Origin: Cubamyces lactineus
Lineage: Eukaryota; Basidiomycota; Agaricomycetes; Polyporales; Polyporaceae
Assembly: GCA_022376465.1 (NCBI GenBank)
Contig: JACDTU010000003.1
Coordinates: forward strand, 2,046,001 to 2,110,000
Direction of reading: 5' to 3'
DNA: 64,000 nucleotides
This document shows positions 46,053-58,800 of the stretch, in pieces. Made by a program: the position numbers and the translations under genes. A model generated the notes under the pieces. It did no database searches. It had not been told where the DNA came from and saw nothing but the letters and a program-made list of their open reading frames with translations. Each line of letters opens with the position of its first letter. Within the stretch, counting starts at the first letter, position 1.

Positions 46053-49018
46053 ATGGTGAAGAACACAACTGTCCTAACACCGGATAATACACCCGGTCCC
46101 ACCCCCGCAAGGCGCAGGTCAGAAGATGAACTAGATTCCAACCGAGCCCACAAGAAACCGCGTACACGAGTCAGGTATGCTGCACTGTCTCCTCGCCCGC
46201 CCAAGGGAGGTCGTATTGAGTGCGAGCTCAGCTACTCATGTGGTGAATGCCATCGTCGCAAGCAGAAGGTGGGTATATATCCTGCAGCCACGTGCGATGA
46301 TTTTTGACCATCATGCAGTGCGACAGACAAATACCATGTTCGCATGTCAGTATATATAGATCATCCGCCATATTAAGGATTTCACGGCTTATACCGGGCT
46401 TTGCAGTGTATTGCTCGTAAAGTCCCGGAACTGTGCAAGTCGTACACACCGGGCAAGACCGACCAGGATATCCATGTGCGACTAGCTCGTCTCGAGCACA
46501 TCATCGAGACCGCTCTGCCGCAATATTGGTCCTAGGGAAATGCCACACCCAATTCAGATGGTAGCGGGTTCCATGACAGACGGAGATCTACTTCGCCTGT
46601 CGACGACGGAAATCGCTCTCAAGCGGAAGACGAGGATCCTAGCGGTGGCATTTTTGAGAGCGGGCGATGGTACGGGAAGAGTGCATCTGGCCTTGTTGCT
46701 GCTCCGGCTGTTTTGGAAGAAGTACGTTCATGGATTTCTAGCCCCCTATGCAAGCATTGACGATGGTCACAATGACAGCTACAAAATATGGTTCCCAACC
46801 AAGGGGCAGAAAACGACGCGAGTGGCTCAGCGACACCATTGCCCGTCGATATCTTCAAACCAGACAACAAGTCCGGACTTGCGCCTATAGAGCAAACCGC
46901 TATAGAACGCCTCCAACGTCTCATACAAGACTGCGGGTACAGCTCTGAGCGCCTGCGGGATATGTATTATGAGTTGCCACCTCGTAAACTGCGAGACGAC
47001 CTCATAGACTACTACTTCTCCACAATGTTTGTGGTTCCCTACACTTCAGTGTCGCGTTGCTGACACGATGGCCAGAAACTGGACTCGATATCCAATTTCT
47101 GAGCACGAGTTCCGTGCCTCCTACGCCGCTTTTGTCGCCAATGAGCACAACCTCGCGAACCCGAACAACATCCGTTTCCTACCCCTTCTTTTCGTCGTGC
47201 TGGCTATCTCAGTGAGACTAGCTCCAGAACGAGTAGGGGGATCAGAGCAGAAGAAAAGAACTGCAGGTTCTCGCTATTATTGGTGCTGTAAGTATACAAC
47301 CTGAGCTCGACGTACATGTAGCTAAGATCTTCCTCATAGCCCGTCGTGCTCTACTCATCGTCGCCGCTATACAACCAGACTGTTTTGAAATAGTCCTTAT
47401 CCGGATGCTGGTACGTAGCGTTACATATCAACTAGTTCGTAAATAAACTATGTCCCCCAGAGTGCTCGCTTCCTCGTTTTGGACCGTCGCATGACTGAAT
47501 CCTGGAGCCAACTTGGCGCAGCAGTCCGCACGGCGCAGGCAATAGGATTGCACCGCGATGGCGCCGACATGGTACGTTTCACTCGACATGGACTGTTGTA
47601 TGTACCAATAGATATCGCAGGGAATGGAACCTCTACAGGTAGAAAGGCGTCGTCGCATTTGGTCAGTATGGCAGCGGAAATTTAATACCTCAAAGAATAC
47701 GCCTAACGGAACTTGTAGGTCAAACCTGTATCATGCCGACCGCTCCATTGCCCTCGTGCTGGGTCGGCCTGTCGCCATCCATGACAGTTATACATCAACT
47801 CGCCCACCGTCGAATGCAGAGGAAATGACGGCTAGTGGCCAGTTCAAGGTCGTCCCTCTGTCCCAACCGACGCGCATGACCTTCCTCATCTTGCGGCATC
47901 AATTGGCAGAAATCATGGGACGAATGTCTGATTTCTTCCAAAATGTGCACTCTCCTCGACATTACTCCGACGTCATCTCTCTGGACGACGAGCTTCTCAA
48001 ATACAAGCAGAACTTGCCATCGTTCTTCTCCCTCGACACCGACACCTCCCTGGACTCCTCACATCCTTATATTCCACTGCAACGCTTCCTCCTCGTCACT
48101 GAATTCCTATTCGTCCGCATCTCGCTACATCGTCCGTATATCTTGCGAAAACTGGACAGTCCCAAATACGCTCGATCGCGCAACGCATGTTTCGAATCCG
48201 CCCTGAAGGATTACGAGATACGGCAAGAATACTTCACGATCATATCAAGGTCTGGTCGCGATCCCGTCGCAAGCGCATACCGTGAATTCCATGCCGCCAT
48301 GATAGCTGGCATCTACCTGGTGCTCTATCCGAAAGGCAAGGACGCTGAGAGGATGCACGCCGTTCTGGATACGTTCTTGGGACGTCACGAGCGCATCCCG
48401 GAAATGGACGAGATAACCCGTCGAGAGATGAACATCATCGAGTTCCTCAAGAGCAGGTCTTCACAGTCCGCCGGTACTCCCGAAAGCACCACAGAGGCAA
48501 GACCTTCACCTGACAGCCGCAACTACCCTCCTGCAGGGCCTGGCCCATCCAATCTGCGACCTGTCGCCCCACGGCCGCCATCAAACACAATCCCGCCCGT
48601 CTTCTCTGGCCCCTCATTTGCTTCCGTTGCATCCGTTCCGCTACCCTCCCCTCAACAGAGCTATGCACTATCGCGACCGTCGCCAGTACAACAAGTCCAA
48701 CAGCTCCAGCAGTCTGAGAGTGCCTCTCAGTCCGGGACCGGCAGCCCCGGCGGCGAAGAAGATTCGACCGCCCAGTCCCTGCTCGATCAATGGTGTAATA
48801 TCTTCAGTGGTGGGCCTGCTGTGGACGATACGGCTGGGACAGGACTGCCATGGGCGACGCCGGGCCTCGCGGACTTGTCTGGCTGGACTGGTACAAATCC
48901 TGCTACCACCACAACCTCTCCCCTCGTAGGCCCCGACGCTCTGCCAAACGCCGAGGGATCAGATTGGAGTTACTGGGAAAACTTGGTGAACGAAATTCGC
49001 AGTGGCCCCGTTTCATAG
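46053..49018 (+). CDS. Zn2Cys6 fungal transcription factor with in-frame TAG (possible pseudogene or alternative splicing)
   Basis: Binuclear zinc cluster regulator with a fungal-specific transcription factor domain. Early exons are 46053-46174, 46232-46268, 46319-46345 (27 nt) and 46407 onward. Together they encode all six cysteines: CGECHRRKQKC, then DRQIPCSHC and IARKVPELC. The linker helix VRLARLEHIIETALPQYW is followed by Ser and an in-frame TAG at 46533-46535; downstream codons continue in the same frame (GNATPNSDGSG, GGIFESGRWYGKSASG). Later exons are intact: LRDDLIDYYFSTI-NWTRYPISEHEFRASY, SARFLVLDRRMTESWSQLG, GLHRDGADM, RRRRIW-SNLYHADRSIALVLGRP, ending in a Ser/Pro/Gln-rich tail and a stop at 49016-49018. 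Excising 46476-46535 (60 nt, GTGCGA...CCTAG) would restore frame. Target genes unknown. Confidence 0.75.
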
Positions 49019-49616
49019 ACATAACACGACGAATCACGTCTGTACTGTATGTACCTTTCCACCCTTTCTCTAGATTGTCGTCTACGCGCTTTCATGTAAG
49101 TAGTATATTATGTCTGGTCTCTAGTATAATTTTCCGCGGATGATTGCTGGGACTTGGCTATAAGTGGACGCTTGCGGCTCATCGAACTCGGACGTATGGT
49201 TGTCACAATTCTTGAAGAAGAATGCAGTGCGAGCTCTCCGAATCGGCGTCTGCATTCAAAATTCTGTCTGGCCAGGTATGGACCGTATGACGCTACCGCT
49301 CCGCACTACAGGCCTGATGTCATGCAGTAGGTACCGTGATCATCGTGGCTGTAGCAATTACAACTTGAACGTTCCAAGGCTCGGCCTCTATACACCCGTG
49401 TCCCTTTTCCACTGCCATCATCACTCCAGAGAGGCTTTGCACCACGCCGGCCATCTTATCTGTTACTAGTATCTCGACGTCTTTGCGTAAGTTGTCGATC
49501 AAATACAACAGAACCGTGCTGATATCAGCTCAGATTCTGTGTCCTCCGCAGGCATAGTAGACGCTCAGCGCCAACGTGCCTGGCAAAAGCAAGTCAAAAC
49601 ATAATTACACTGCACC
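49019..49616. other. Intergenic stretch between the Zn2Cys6 gene and the ExoIII-like gene
   Basis: About 600 bp: 3' UTR of the upstream gene and promoter of the next. Only short, unsupported ORFs are present. Confidence 0.35.
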
Positions 49617-50696
49617 ATGACGAAGCGCCTCCGCAGCGAAGACAATCTAGATGGAGACCTCGATGAGAGGGGTTTACATTCGAAGCCTCGCTTAGGGAGT
49701 GTGCCGCCACCACACGTCTCCCCCGATCTGACGAGGATACTCTCCTGGAACGTCTCCCCCGATCTGACGAGGATACTCTCCTGGAACGTCGAGACACCCG
49801 TGCCATTCCTTCAGCTACCCACGCGTTCAGCCACAGGTGTTGGATCCTCTGCAGGGTCCAGCCCGTCTCTTCTGCGCGAGCTACTCCAGCGGCACGGCTT
49901 CCCAGACTTCGTGTGCTTGCAGGAAGTCCGCGCACGGCACACCGACAAATCCTGGATATCAGCACTTCGTCTCGCCGCCAACTACGGCGCGCACGATGCC
50001 GGTCCGAAGTACACGATGTACCACTCTCTCAGTCGCGGCACACGCGGGCAGAGACACTTCGGCGTCGTCACGTATGCGAAGGAACCGCACACTGTTGTCG
50101 CTGCGCGCGAAGTCGACTGGGACGCGGAAGGCCGAGTGCTCATCCTGGAGCTGCAGTCAGGCTGGGCCCTGGTGAACGTCTATGCCCTGAACGGGAGTGA
50201 GTATATGTGGCGCGATCCGCTGGGGCGTGCGGCACCGAAGACGAGGAACGAGCGCAAACGCGAGTTCAACCGACTGTTGATGGAGGAGTGCCGTGCGATG
50301 CAGCAACGCGGCCTACGACTCGTCCTGATAGGAGACTTCAACATTTCGCTCACGAAGCGAGATTGTCATCCCCGTTTGCGCACCGAGTATCCGCACGGAC
50401 TTGCGAGACAGGAGTTCAGGGAGCAGTTCATTCCAGAGCTAGGCGTGGTGGATGTGTTCCGTGACTTGCACCCGGACACGAAGGCTTACAGTTGGTTTGC
50501 GAAGGGCAAGCCCCAAGGCAAAGATTGCGCGCGCGTGGACTACGCACTGGTGGAGACGAGCTTGAGGAACAACGTAGTGGACTTGGCTTACCGGGAGGAA
50601 CCTGAAGAAAGAGGTCATAGCGATCACGCACCTCTCATACTCACGTTGAGGGATATGTCACAACTAGGGCCCGTATTTCATCCCGTGTCTGAGTAG
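49617..50696 (+). CDS. ExoIII/AP-endonuclease-like exonuclease-endonuclease-phosphatase protein
   Basis: Intronless gene for 359 aa in the exonuclease-endonuclease-phosphatase superfamily, closest in motif style to ExoIII/APN-type DNA repair nucleases. Catalytic motifs are in order: ILSWNVETP (metal/Asn strand), FVCLQEVRA (Glu), LVNVYALNG, LVLIGDFNIS (Asp and Asn), RVDYALVE, and the final GHSDHAPLIL (Asp-His). A perfect 36-bp tandem duplication near the N-terminus repeats VSPDLTRILSWN, doubling the first catalytic strand; only the second copy leads into the rest of the fold. Likely nuclear or mitochondrial DNA repair role; substrate is inferred. The gene is convergent with the Kre9-like gene, 68 bp between stops. 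Confidence 0.83.
   Translation: MTKRLRSEDNLDGDLDERGLHSKPRLGSVPPPHVSPDLTRILSWNVSPDLTRILSWNVETPVPFLQLPTRSATGVGSSAGSSPSLLRELLQRHGFPDFVCLQEVRARHTDKSWISALRLAANYGAHDAGPKYTMYHSLSRGTRGQRHFGVVTYAKEPHTVVAAREVDWDAEGRVLILELQSGWALVNVYALNGSEYMWRDPLGRAAPKTRNERKREFNRLLMEECRAMQQRGLRLVLIGDFNISLTKRDCHPRLRTEYPHGLARQEFREQFIPELGVVDVFRDLHPDTKAYSWFAKGKPQGKDCARVDYALVETSLRNNVVDLAYREEPEERGHSDHAPLILTLRDMSQLGPVFHPVSE
49715..49786 (+). repeat. Perfect 36-bp tandem duplication inside the ExoIII-like gene
   Basis: Units 49715-49750 and 49751-49786 are identical, followed by a 4-nt partial third copy (CGTC). The length is a multiple of three, so the reading frame survives and 12 residues are repeated. The absence of any mismatch suggests a recent event or an assembly artefact. 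Confidence 0.97.
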
Positions 50697-50764
50697 GGAG
50701 GCTCGGCAAGTCAGGTAGGTCTCGGTGTAGATCACCGTGCAGTTCACTTATCACAGCTATCCCA

Positions 50765-51840
50765 TTACAGCAACGCAGCGAAGAGAACTGAAGACAGTAT
50801 AACGACCTCGGACCATCGTGAACCACTTTGGAGAGGAACGCCGCTCGCGAGCTTCATGCCCCCGACCTGGGGCACGCTGGGGCCCATTCCCGAGCAAGAC
50901 ATCCCGCCAGTAGACGTCGACGCAGTGGCAGACGCATGCGCCTTCTTGTAGGGATAACTCGCGGTGGGGATATTTTCGGCAGCCTCGCCACTACTGCTGG
51001 GTCGGAGACTGTGTGTAGGACGAGCATGTTGGGAATTGGTCGTCGGGTCCAATGGAGAGCCAGTCGCTTCTGATGCAGCACCTGACGAGGATTTGCCGGG
51101 ATAGTCAGACTGTGCGGACGGGGAAGGATCATTCGTGGGCGTCCCGTCGTCTGATTCTCGGGATGCTTTGTTGGTGTCTGGCTTAACGTCACCAGTATCG
51201 AGTGCTTCTGAAGAAGTACGTCCTCCAGAGGCGGTGTATCCGGTGCCCCATGGAACGGCGTCGCCATTCGGTTGTGTGTCATGCTCAGGAGGTTCGCTGT
51301 CGCCGTCGGGAGATGTGATCTTGACAAACAATCAGAAATCATACCGCCAGCATGCTGTATCGACACTTACCGTGAAACGAGTCGTCCATGTTGATGTCGG
51401 CTCGTCATCTCCGTTCGTGAACTACCAAGAGTTAGCTCTAGTGTCTATGCACGGCTACAGCCGATAGACAAAACCACGTATGAGAGAGAGCGGTACCTGA
51501 TAGAAGTAAATATTTGAGTATGGATGCACGTCGGGACATGTCCAGTGATATGGTGAGAGGCTTGGATCCGTGCCGTCTAGTGCTGAGGAGACGGTAGACA
51601 CCTTCGACATGTTGTCGTTAGAGCCAGACATCATATCTGCAAAGCCATTGAGTTGACACCGAGTAGGAACAAACAGTACTCACATATGGTGACATTTGTC
51701 CATTGACCACTCTGGTCAGGTCTCCAATCAATTGTGCAAGTTCCACCGGCGGCGAAGGAATCTCCGGGACCGGGTGCGGTAGGCGTGAGTTGAGCCAGAA
51801 CCAGTCCAGCAGATGCTACCAGAGCGACCAGAAGCAGCAT
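50765..51840 (-). CDS. Kre9/Knh1-like Ser/Thr-rich GPI-anchored protein
   Basis: Secreted cell-surface protein of the Kre9/Knh1-like family. The ATG at 51840 opens a signal peptide (MLLLVALVASAGLVLAQL), followed by an Ig-like N-terminal domain: GGTCTIDWRPDQSGQWTNVT, then MMSGSNDNMSKVSTVSSALD, DPSLSPYHWTCPDVHPYSNI and YFYQ-FTNGDDEPTSTWTTRFT-ITSPDG across three short introns. A low-complexity Ser/Thr/Asp/Pro-rich stalk of about 140 residues follows. The C-terminus (GSRWSEVVILSSVLFAALL) is a small-residue site plus hydrophobic tail, fitting GPI attachment. Probably a wall or plasma-membrane protein; exact role unknown. Confidence 0.83.
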
Positions 51841-52274
51841 GGCGTAGACAAAGAAGAACGGTGCCGAAGACTGAGAGGAGCACTGTGTAAAACGAATGGC
51901 AATGTAGTCGACCAGCGAGCTGTAGATTGAAGGCGAACTGAAGGCCTAGGGATGAAGCTCATACACAAGAATATCATTGTCCGCCTTAAAACGAGCTGCC
52001 CGAGAGGCAGCCTCAGAGGCTGACCACACATACTTCGCATTGTCAGCCAGCGTAGAAGCTGCGGAGCGGGTTCGGAATCATAGGCAGACAGTAGGCTGAA
52101 CTGAAAGACATGACTATCGGACGAAAGTGCCTCAGGCGCGCAAGCTTGCAGGTCGACGCGTTCGCGCCGCTGCGAGTCACATGCACCGCGTCCGTCACGC
52201 CTACTACCGCCGGTGCCACAATTGGCGTCACCCTCTTCGGACACTCTGTACTCGACTACCAGCTGGTATACAAT
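51841..52274. promoter_or_regulatory. Divergent promoter of the Kre9-like gene and VPS24
   Basis: 434 bp between start codons. Short ORFs on both strands have no recognisable content. No specific motif called. Confidence 0.35.
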
Positions 52275-53145
52275 ATGCAGACTATCAACCGCTTCCTCTA
52301 TGGTCCCACTGCAGAGGAGAAGGTTCGCGCATGGCAAGGCAAGCTTCGCGCCGAGCAGCGTGTCCTCGACCGCGAGATGAGGCAGGTCCGGCATCACTCC
52401 TTGCGCGGCCGTCTTCGTCCTCATTTCCGCCTAGTTAGATGCTGCCACGAAGAAGGCGCAGCAAACGGTCAAGCAGCTTGCAAAGAAGGGTGACGTCAAG
52501 TCCGCACGCATAATGGCAAGAGAGGTGGTGCGGAGCCATAAGCAGATGGATCGACTGTCTGTTAGCAAAGCAAGGTTAGGCTCTATTGGGAATCAGCTAC
52601 AGCAACAGCTGGGTCAGTATCGAATGCTGTACACTGCAGTACGAGTCACTAATATGTGTTGGCAATGAAGCTATGGTCAAGGTAACAGGCGCATTGCAAA
52701 AATCCACGGAGATCATGAAACTCTCGAATGCCTTGATTAAGCTACCACAAATTAGCCAGGCGATGAGGGAGATGAGTATGGAGATGACCAAAGTACGTCA
52801 ACCCCGTTAGTCAATATCGGATCGCGCGCATGCCAACCGGATCTGCGTCAGGCTGGGATCATGGAAGAAATGCTTGATGATACTCTTCAAATGGACGAAG
52901 ATGAAGACCTTGAAGTCGAGGCAGACGCGGAGGTAGACAAGGTGCTATACGAACTCACTGAGGGCAAGTTGGGCCAAGCGGGAGCCGCCAAGGAAGATGT
53001 ACCCGTGAGTATTGCTCGACAGTGCTGCCTTGCGTTCGCATACTCACCCTGCTCTCAGTCAATACAAGACCAGGTGGAGGACGAAGAGACCGAGAGGGCG
53101 ATGGAGCAATATCGTCAACAGCTGGATGGCTTGCTCAGTGGATGA
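52275..53145 (+). CDS. VPS24: ESCRT-III subunit VPS24/CHMP3
   Basis: Core ESCRT-III subunit that caps Snf7 filaments during multivesicular body formation. Five exons (52275-52385, 52435-52612, 52671-52792, 52852-53004, 53059-53145) keep frame and give 216 aa, normal for the family. Signatures are MQTINRFLYGPTAEEKVRAW, EQRVLDREMRQ, VKQLAKKGDVKSAR, AREVVRSHKQMDRLSVSKAR, ALQKSTEIMKLSNALIKLPQ, MREMSMEMTKAGIMEEMLDD and an acidic C-terminus (DEDEDLEVEADAEVDKVLYE) with a final MIM-like helix (QYRQQLDGLL). Confidence 0.95.
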
Positions 53146-53485
53146 TTCTCCCTTCTCTCATGCTCGTTTTCCTTGTGTATTTACTAGTGACATGTACTTT
53201 ACTTGAGCAGGCGGACATCATACTTAGACGCTAGGATAGCTTACTGGAACGCATTCGTCTTTTGCAAAGTTTGAATTGAACGCAACATGTACGACTACAG
53301 CGGAGACGCCCAAGATAAGTCCGGGATCGCGACGGACGCTGTACGGACGACGACGGACATCGGGGGAGCATTCCCGCCACGTGGAAATACATCATTGTTC
53401 ACGTGGGCTACAACGATTTCACCCGCTCCCTCAAGTTTCGGCTTTATACCTCTCTTCGCCGTCGTCCTCCGACATCGTCCTAAAA
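53146..53485. promoter_or_regulatory. Intergenic region between VPS24 and IDH2
   Basis: 340 bp; 3' UTR of VPS24 and promoter of the isocitrate dehydrogenase gene. A CT-rich stretch (53415-53485) with GGCTTTATACC at 53439-53449 could be a core promoter. Confidence 0.4.
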
Positions 53486-55303
<1,818 letters not shown>

Positions 55304-55847
55304 AGCGGCTCCAGGACGCTAGCATAGAACTACTGTACTTCGCTTCTACGTGCTCTTGCTGTAGAAAGACAGTTGTCTGTCAAATATTATACGGCCCTCG
55401 TGCAACTTGTAGCCCATATGGGCAGTTTATTGTTGCGAAACGTGTGCCGCACGGGCAGAGTAAGCCAGCAACTCCGCCGTGAGCAATGCGTATCAGTGAC
55501 TAAGGGGCGTGGGAAAACCGTATTGCCGCCACGCCTGTGCTTAAAGCTGTCGTGCGCGACGCTCTCTCTCTTGCGACGATAAACAATCCCCTTCCACGCC
55601 TACCGAGGCAACCACTCCCATAAACCCCCACTCGCCCTACAGGGCAAAGCCTACCTCTTCCAACTTCCACCCAACTTTGTGTAAGTCCGCTCTTCCGTCG
55701 AGCGCCGTGTTCTTCCGTTGATTGGATCCGTCTCTATGCGCAGTCTTCGTCACTCCTGCTCTACTTCACGAAACACCTCAAACCCCAAAAACAGCTCATA
55801 ACCACAAAATAACGCCTCATAACGCAACCAGACACATTACGAACGAT
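55304..55847. promoter_or_regulatory. SSD1 promoter and leader, with probable 5' UTR intron
   Basis: 544 bp between genes. A GTAAGT donor at 55681 and GCGCAG acceptor ending at 55743 outline a 63-nt leader intron before the ATG at 55848. In-frame sequence upstream of that ATG has no other ATG. The rest is IDH2 3' UTR and promoter; no other motif is clear. Confidence 0.45.
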
Positions 55848-58800
55848 ATGACGGACGAAATCACGCCTCAAACGCAGCAAACTGTGCCCAAGAAAGACGA
55901 GAAGAAACCGCAGGCATCCGCCCAAGGAAACGGCACGGTCCAGCAGGGAGGCAACAAGCAACCTCCTAGAAAGAACGGTCCTGCCGGTCGCTCCGCATCC
56001 ATCAGCGGTGGAGGCGCAGGTAATGCCCGGCCGTCGTCCAGGTCGAGCAACCGTTCGAGCAGCAAGAAGGGCCCAAACAACGGGCAGCCTAACGCTGATT
56101 CCGGCTCGGAGTCTACCAACGCCAATGCTCGTAAGGGCAACGAAGGAGGCAGACAGCGTGGCAAGTCTCAGGGCGGCGGTCAGCGGGGTGGAAATGGACA
56201 CCGCAAGGCGTCCCAGTCGACTTCGCAGACAGGCCGCCAGGGGGGTAACGGCGGTGGCAACAAGTCGAAGCAGCCGTCGGGGTCCCCTGCTCCTACCTCC
56301 AACACCGAGAGCAGTGATGCTTTGTCGTCGCTCCAGCGTGTTATTGCCGACCTCAAGACGACCTCTCCCCCCACGAACTCTGGCGGCGCTAGCAACACCA
56401 TATCTGCGGCCGCAGGGTCGACTCTCCCCGCCAATGCTCCTGTCTTCCAGCCTGGCGCTGTTGCCTTCCCGGGCACGAACGCTCCTGAGCAGCCCCCTCG
56501 CCACCGCAAGGCAGCTTCCCTGGGTGCATCCTCCCTTTCCTCTTCCATGGCCTATTCCCCCAACCTCGGCTCCATGATGGAGGATGTCGAGGATGGACAC
56601 GGTAACCCTATCATAGAGGAGGGCGAAATCCCCGAGAACGCTTACCAGACGGGACACACGCGTCGCTCTCTCTCCCAGAACTTCACCCCACCTCGTTTTG
56701 CCGCACTTGCTGCGCAGCAGCAGGAGCAGAGCGAATCCACTGGCCCCTCTGGTCGTCCTCAGCTCGCTCCAGGCTTCATGTTTGGCGCACGTAGGCGTCC
56801 TAGCTCCAACCTAGCAATGGGTCCTCCCATCAACGAAGAGGATGTCGGTTTCCAGTTTCCTCAGCAGACGCAGCGTGATTTCGACGGTGTGGACGCTGGG
56901 CACAGGAAGCCCGAGGAATACAAGGACATCATGGCCGAGCAGGTGAGCGGTTATTTGCCAGTGTCTTCGCATGTCTCCGTATCGACCTGTTGGGCATAGA
57001 TCGCCATCCAGAACCAGATTGAGGCCTTGCAGCAGCAACAGCAAGCACTATATCACCAACAGCTTGCCTCGAACCAAGTTCTTTCGTCGTTCCAGTCTCC
57101 CGGCCTTGGCGCTGGCCGCGGTGCGCACCGTCGTGTTCACAGTACCGTGCCGATGAGCATGGGCTTGAATGCTTTCGGTGGCCCCCAGACCGCTATGGGC
57201 CAGTTTGGCAACCTTGGCAGCCTCGGAATGGGCCTGGATGGACAGCCGTCCTCGGTACCTCGAGGGCACGGCAGGCGTCATAGTGTCAATGTCCTGAACA
57301 AGACTGGAGGCCCCAGCTTGGCTTCCCTTGGCTTCTCTGCTAGTGCGGATGGCTTCGATGACGGTTTCGTTCCCCCCGCCGGTCTCGGTGGCTCCGGCCA
57401 CTCTCGTTCCGATTCGAGCTGGCGTATCAGTAAGTGAACCCGCTCGCGTTGTTACCTATATGCGTTACTGAGCCAATATGTAGATGGTGGCGTTGGCGGG
57501 CTCCAGGCGAACAACTTCGCGTCCGATCTGGCTCAGGCGCAGGCACAGCTCCAGAGCCTGCAGCAGTTCCGTGCTGCCGCAGGCGGTCACCACCAGAAGA
57601 TGCCGTCCTTCAGCTTCCCGAACATGCTGCCGAACATGATGGCCGCCAATATGATGGGCCTCGGTCTGGGTGGGATGAACCTCCTTCAACAGCAGCAGCA
57701 GCAGTTCCAGTCGCAGCTCCAACAGCAATCTAATCAACCGCAGCGCAAATCGCTCTTCGCTCCTTACCTTCCTCAGGCTTCCCTCCCTCCGCTCCTTGCG
57801 GCTGGTAAGCTCGTTGTAGGTATCCTCCGAGTCAACAAGCGCAATCGTTCAGATGCCTATGTGGCGACGGAAGTCCTGGATGCCGATATCTATATCTGCG
57901 GTTCTAAAGATCGTAACCGCGCTCTCGAGGGCGATATCGTCGCCGTTGAGCTTCTTGACGTTGACGAAGTCTGGGGTACTAAGAAGGAGAAGGAGGAGAA
58001 GAAGCGTAAGAAGGAGGAGAACTCGGCCTACGATCTGAAGGGAGCAGCGGGCCGCAAGAACGACAAGAAGAAGGACGATGTTGAAGTTGAGGGCCAAGGC
58101 CTGATGCTCTTCGAGGATGAGGAGTGCGTGTGCTGTTGCGTCGTGTCCGGCGGCTCACTGACTAGTTTGTGCAGGGTGACGGACGATGTGAAGCCACAGT
58201 ATGCCGGCCATGTCGTTGCTGTCGTGGAGCGTATGCCAGGCCAACTGTTCTCTGGGACGCTCGGTCTACTTCGTCCATCCTCTGCGGCGACCAAGGAGAA
58301 ACAGGAGGCTGAACGTCGCGAGAGGGAGGGTGATAAGGGCGACGAGCCCCGTCGTCCTATCGAGCGGCCCAAGATCGTTTGGTTCAAGCCCACTGACAAG
58401 CGTGTTCCCCTCATTGCCATCCCCACTGAGCAAGCGCCTCCTGACTTTGTGCAGAACTCGGAAGCATATGCTAACAAGCTCTTCGTCGCCTGTATCAAGC
58501 GTCATGTAAGTCGATCGGTGATCATCGCACGTCCTGTCATATTCATACAGTCCAATTTAGCCCATTAGTTCCCTCCATCCGTTCGGTACCCTTGTAGAGG
58601 AGCTCGGCCCGATCGGCGATATCGAAGTCGAGACTAGCGCGCTTCTCAAGGATTGCAACTTCCCTACAGAGGACTTCACTGACAATGTGATGAAGTGCTT
58701 GCCGCCCACGCCTTGGACGTGAGTTCACGGGTTCTACCGTCGTGCACGAGCCTTACTGAAACATACTAGTATTCCTGAGCGCGAGTTCGACGTGCGCAAG

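Noticed and set aside
55761..56657. 298-residue ORF on the minus strand, opposite SSD1
   Set aside because: It mirrors the low-complexity Gln/Gly/Ser region of SSD1; composition skew explains the open frame, and the sequence (Leu/Arg-rich) shows no domain.
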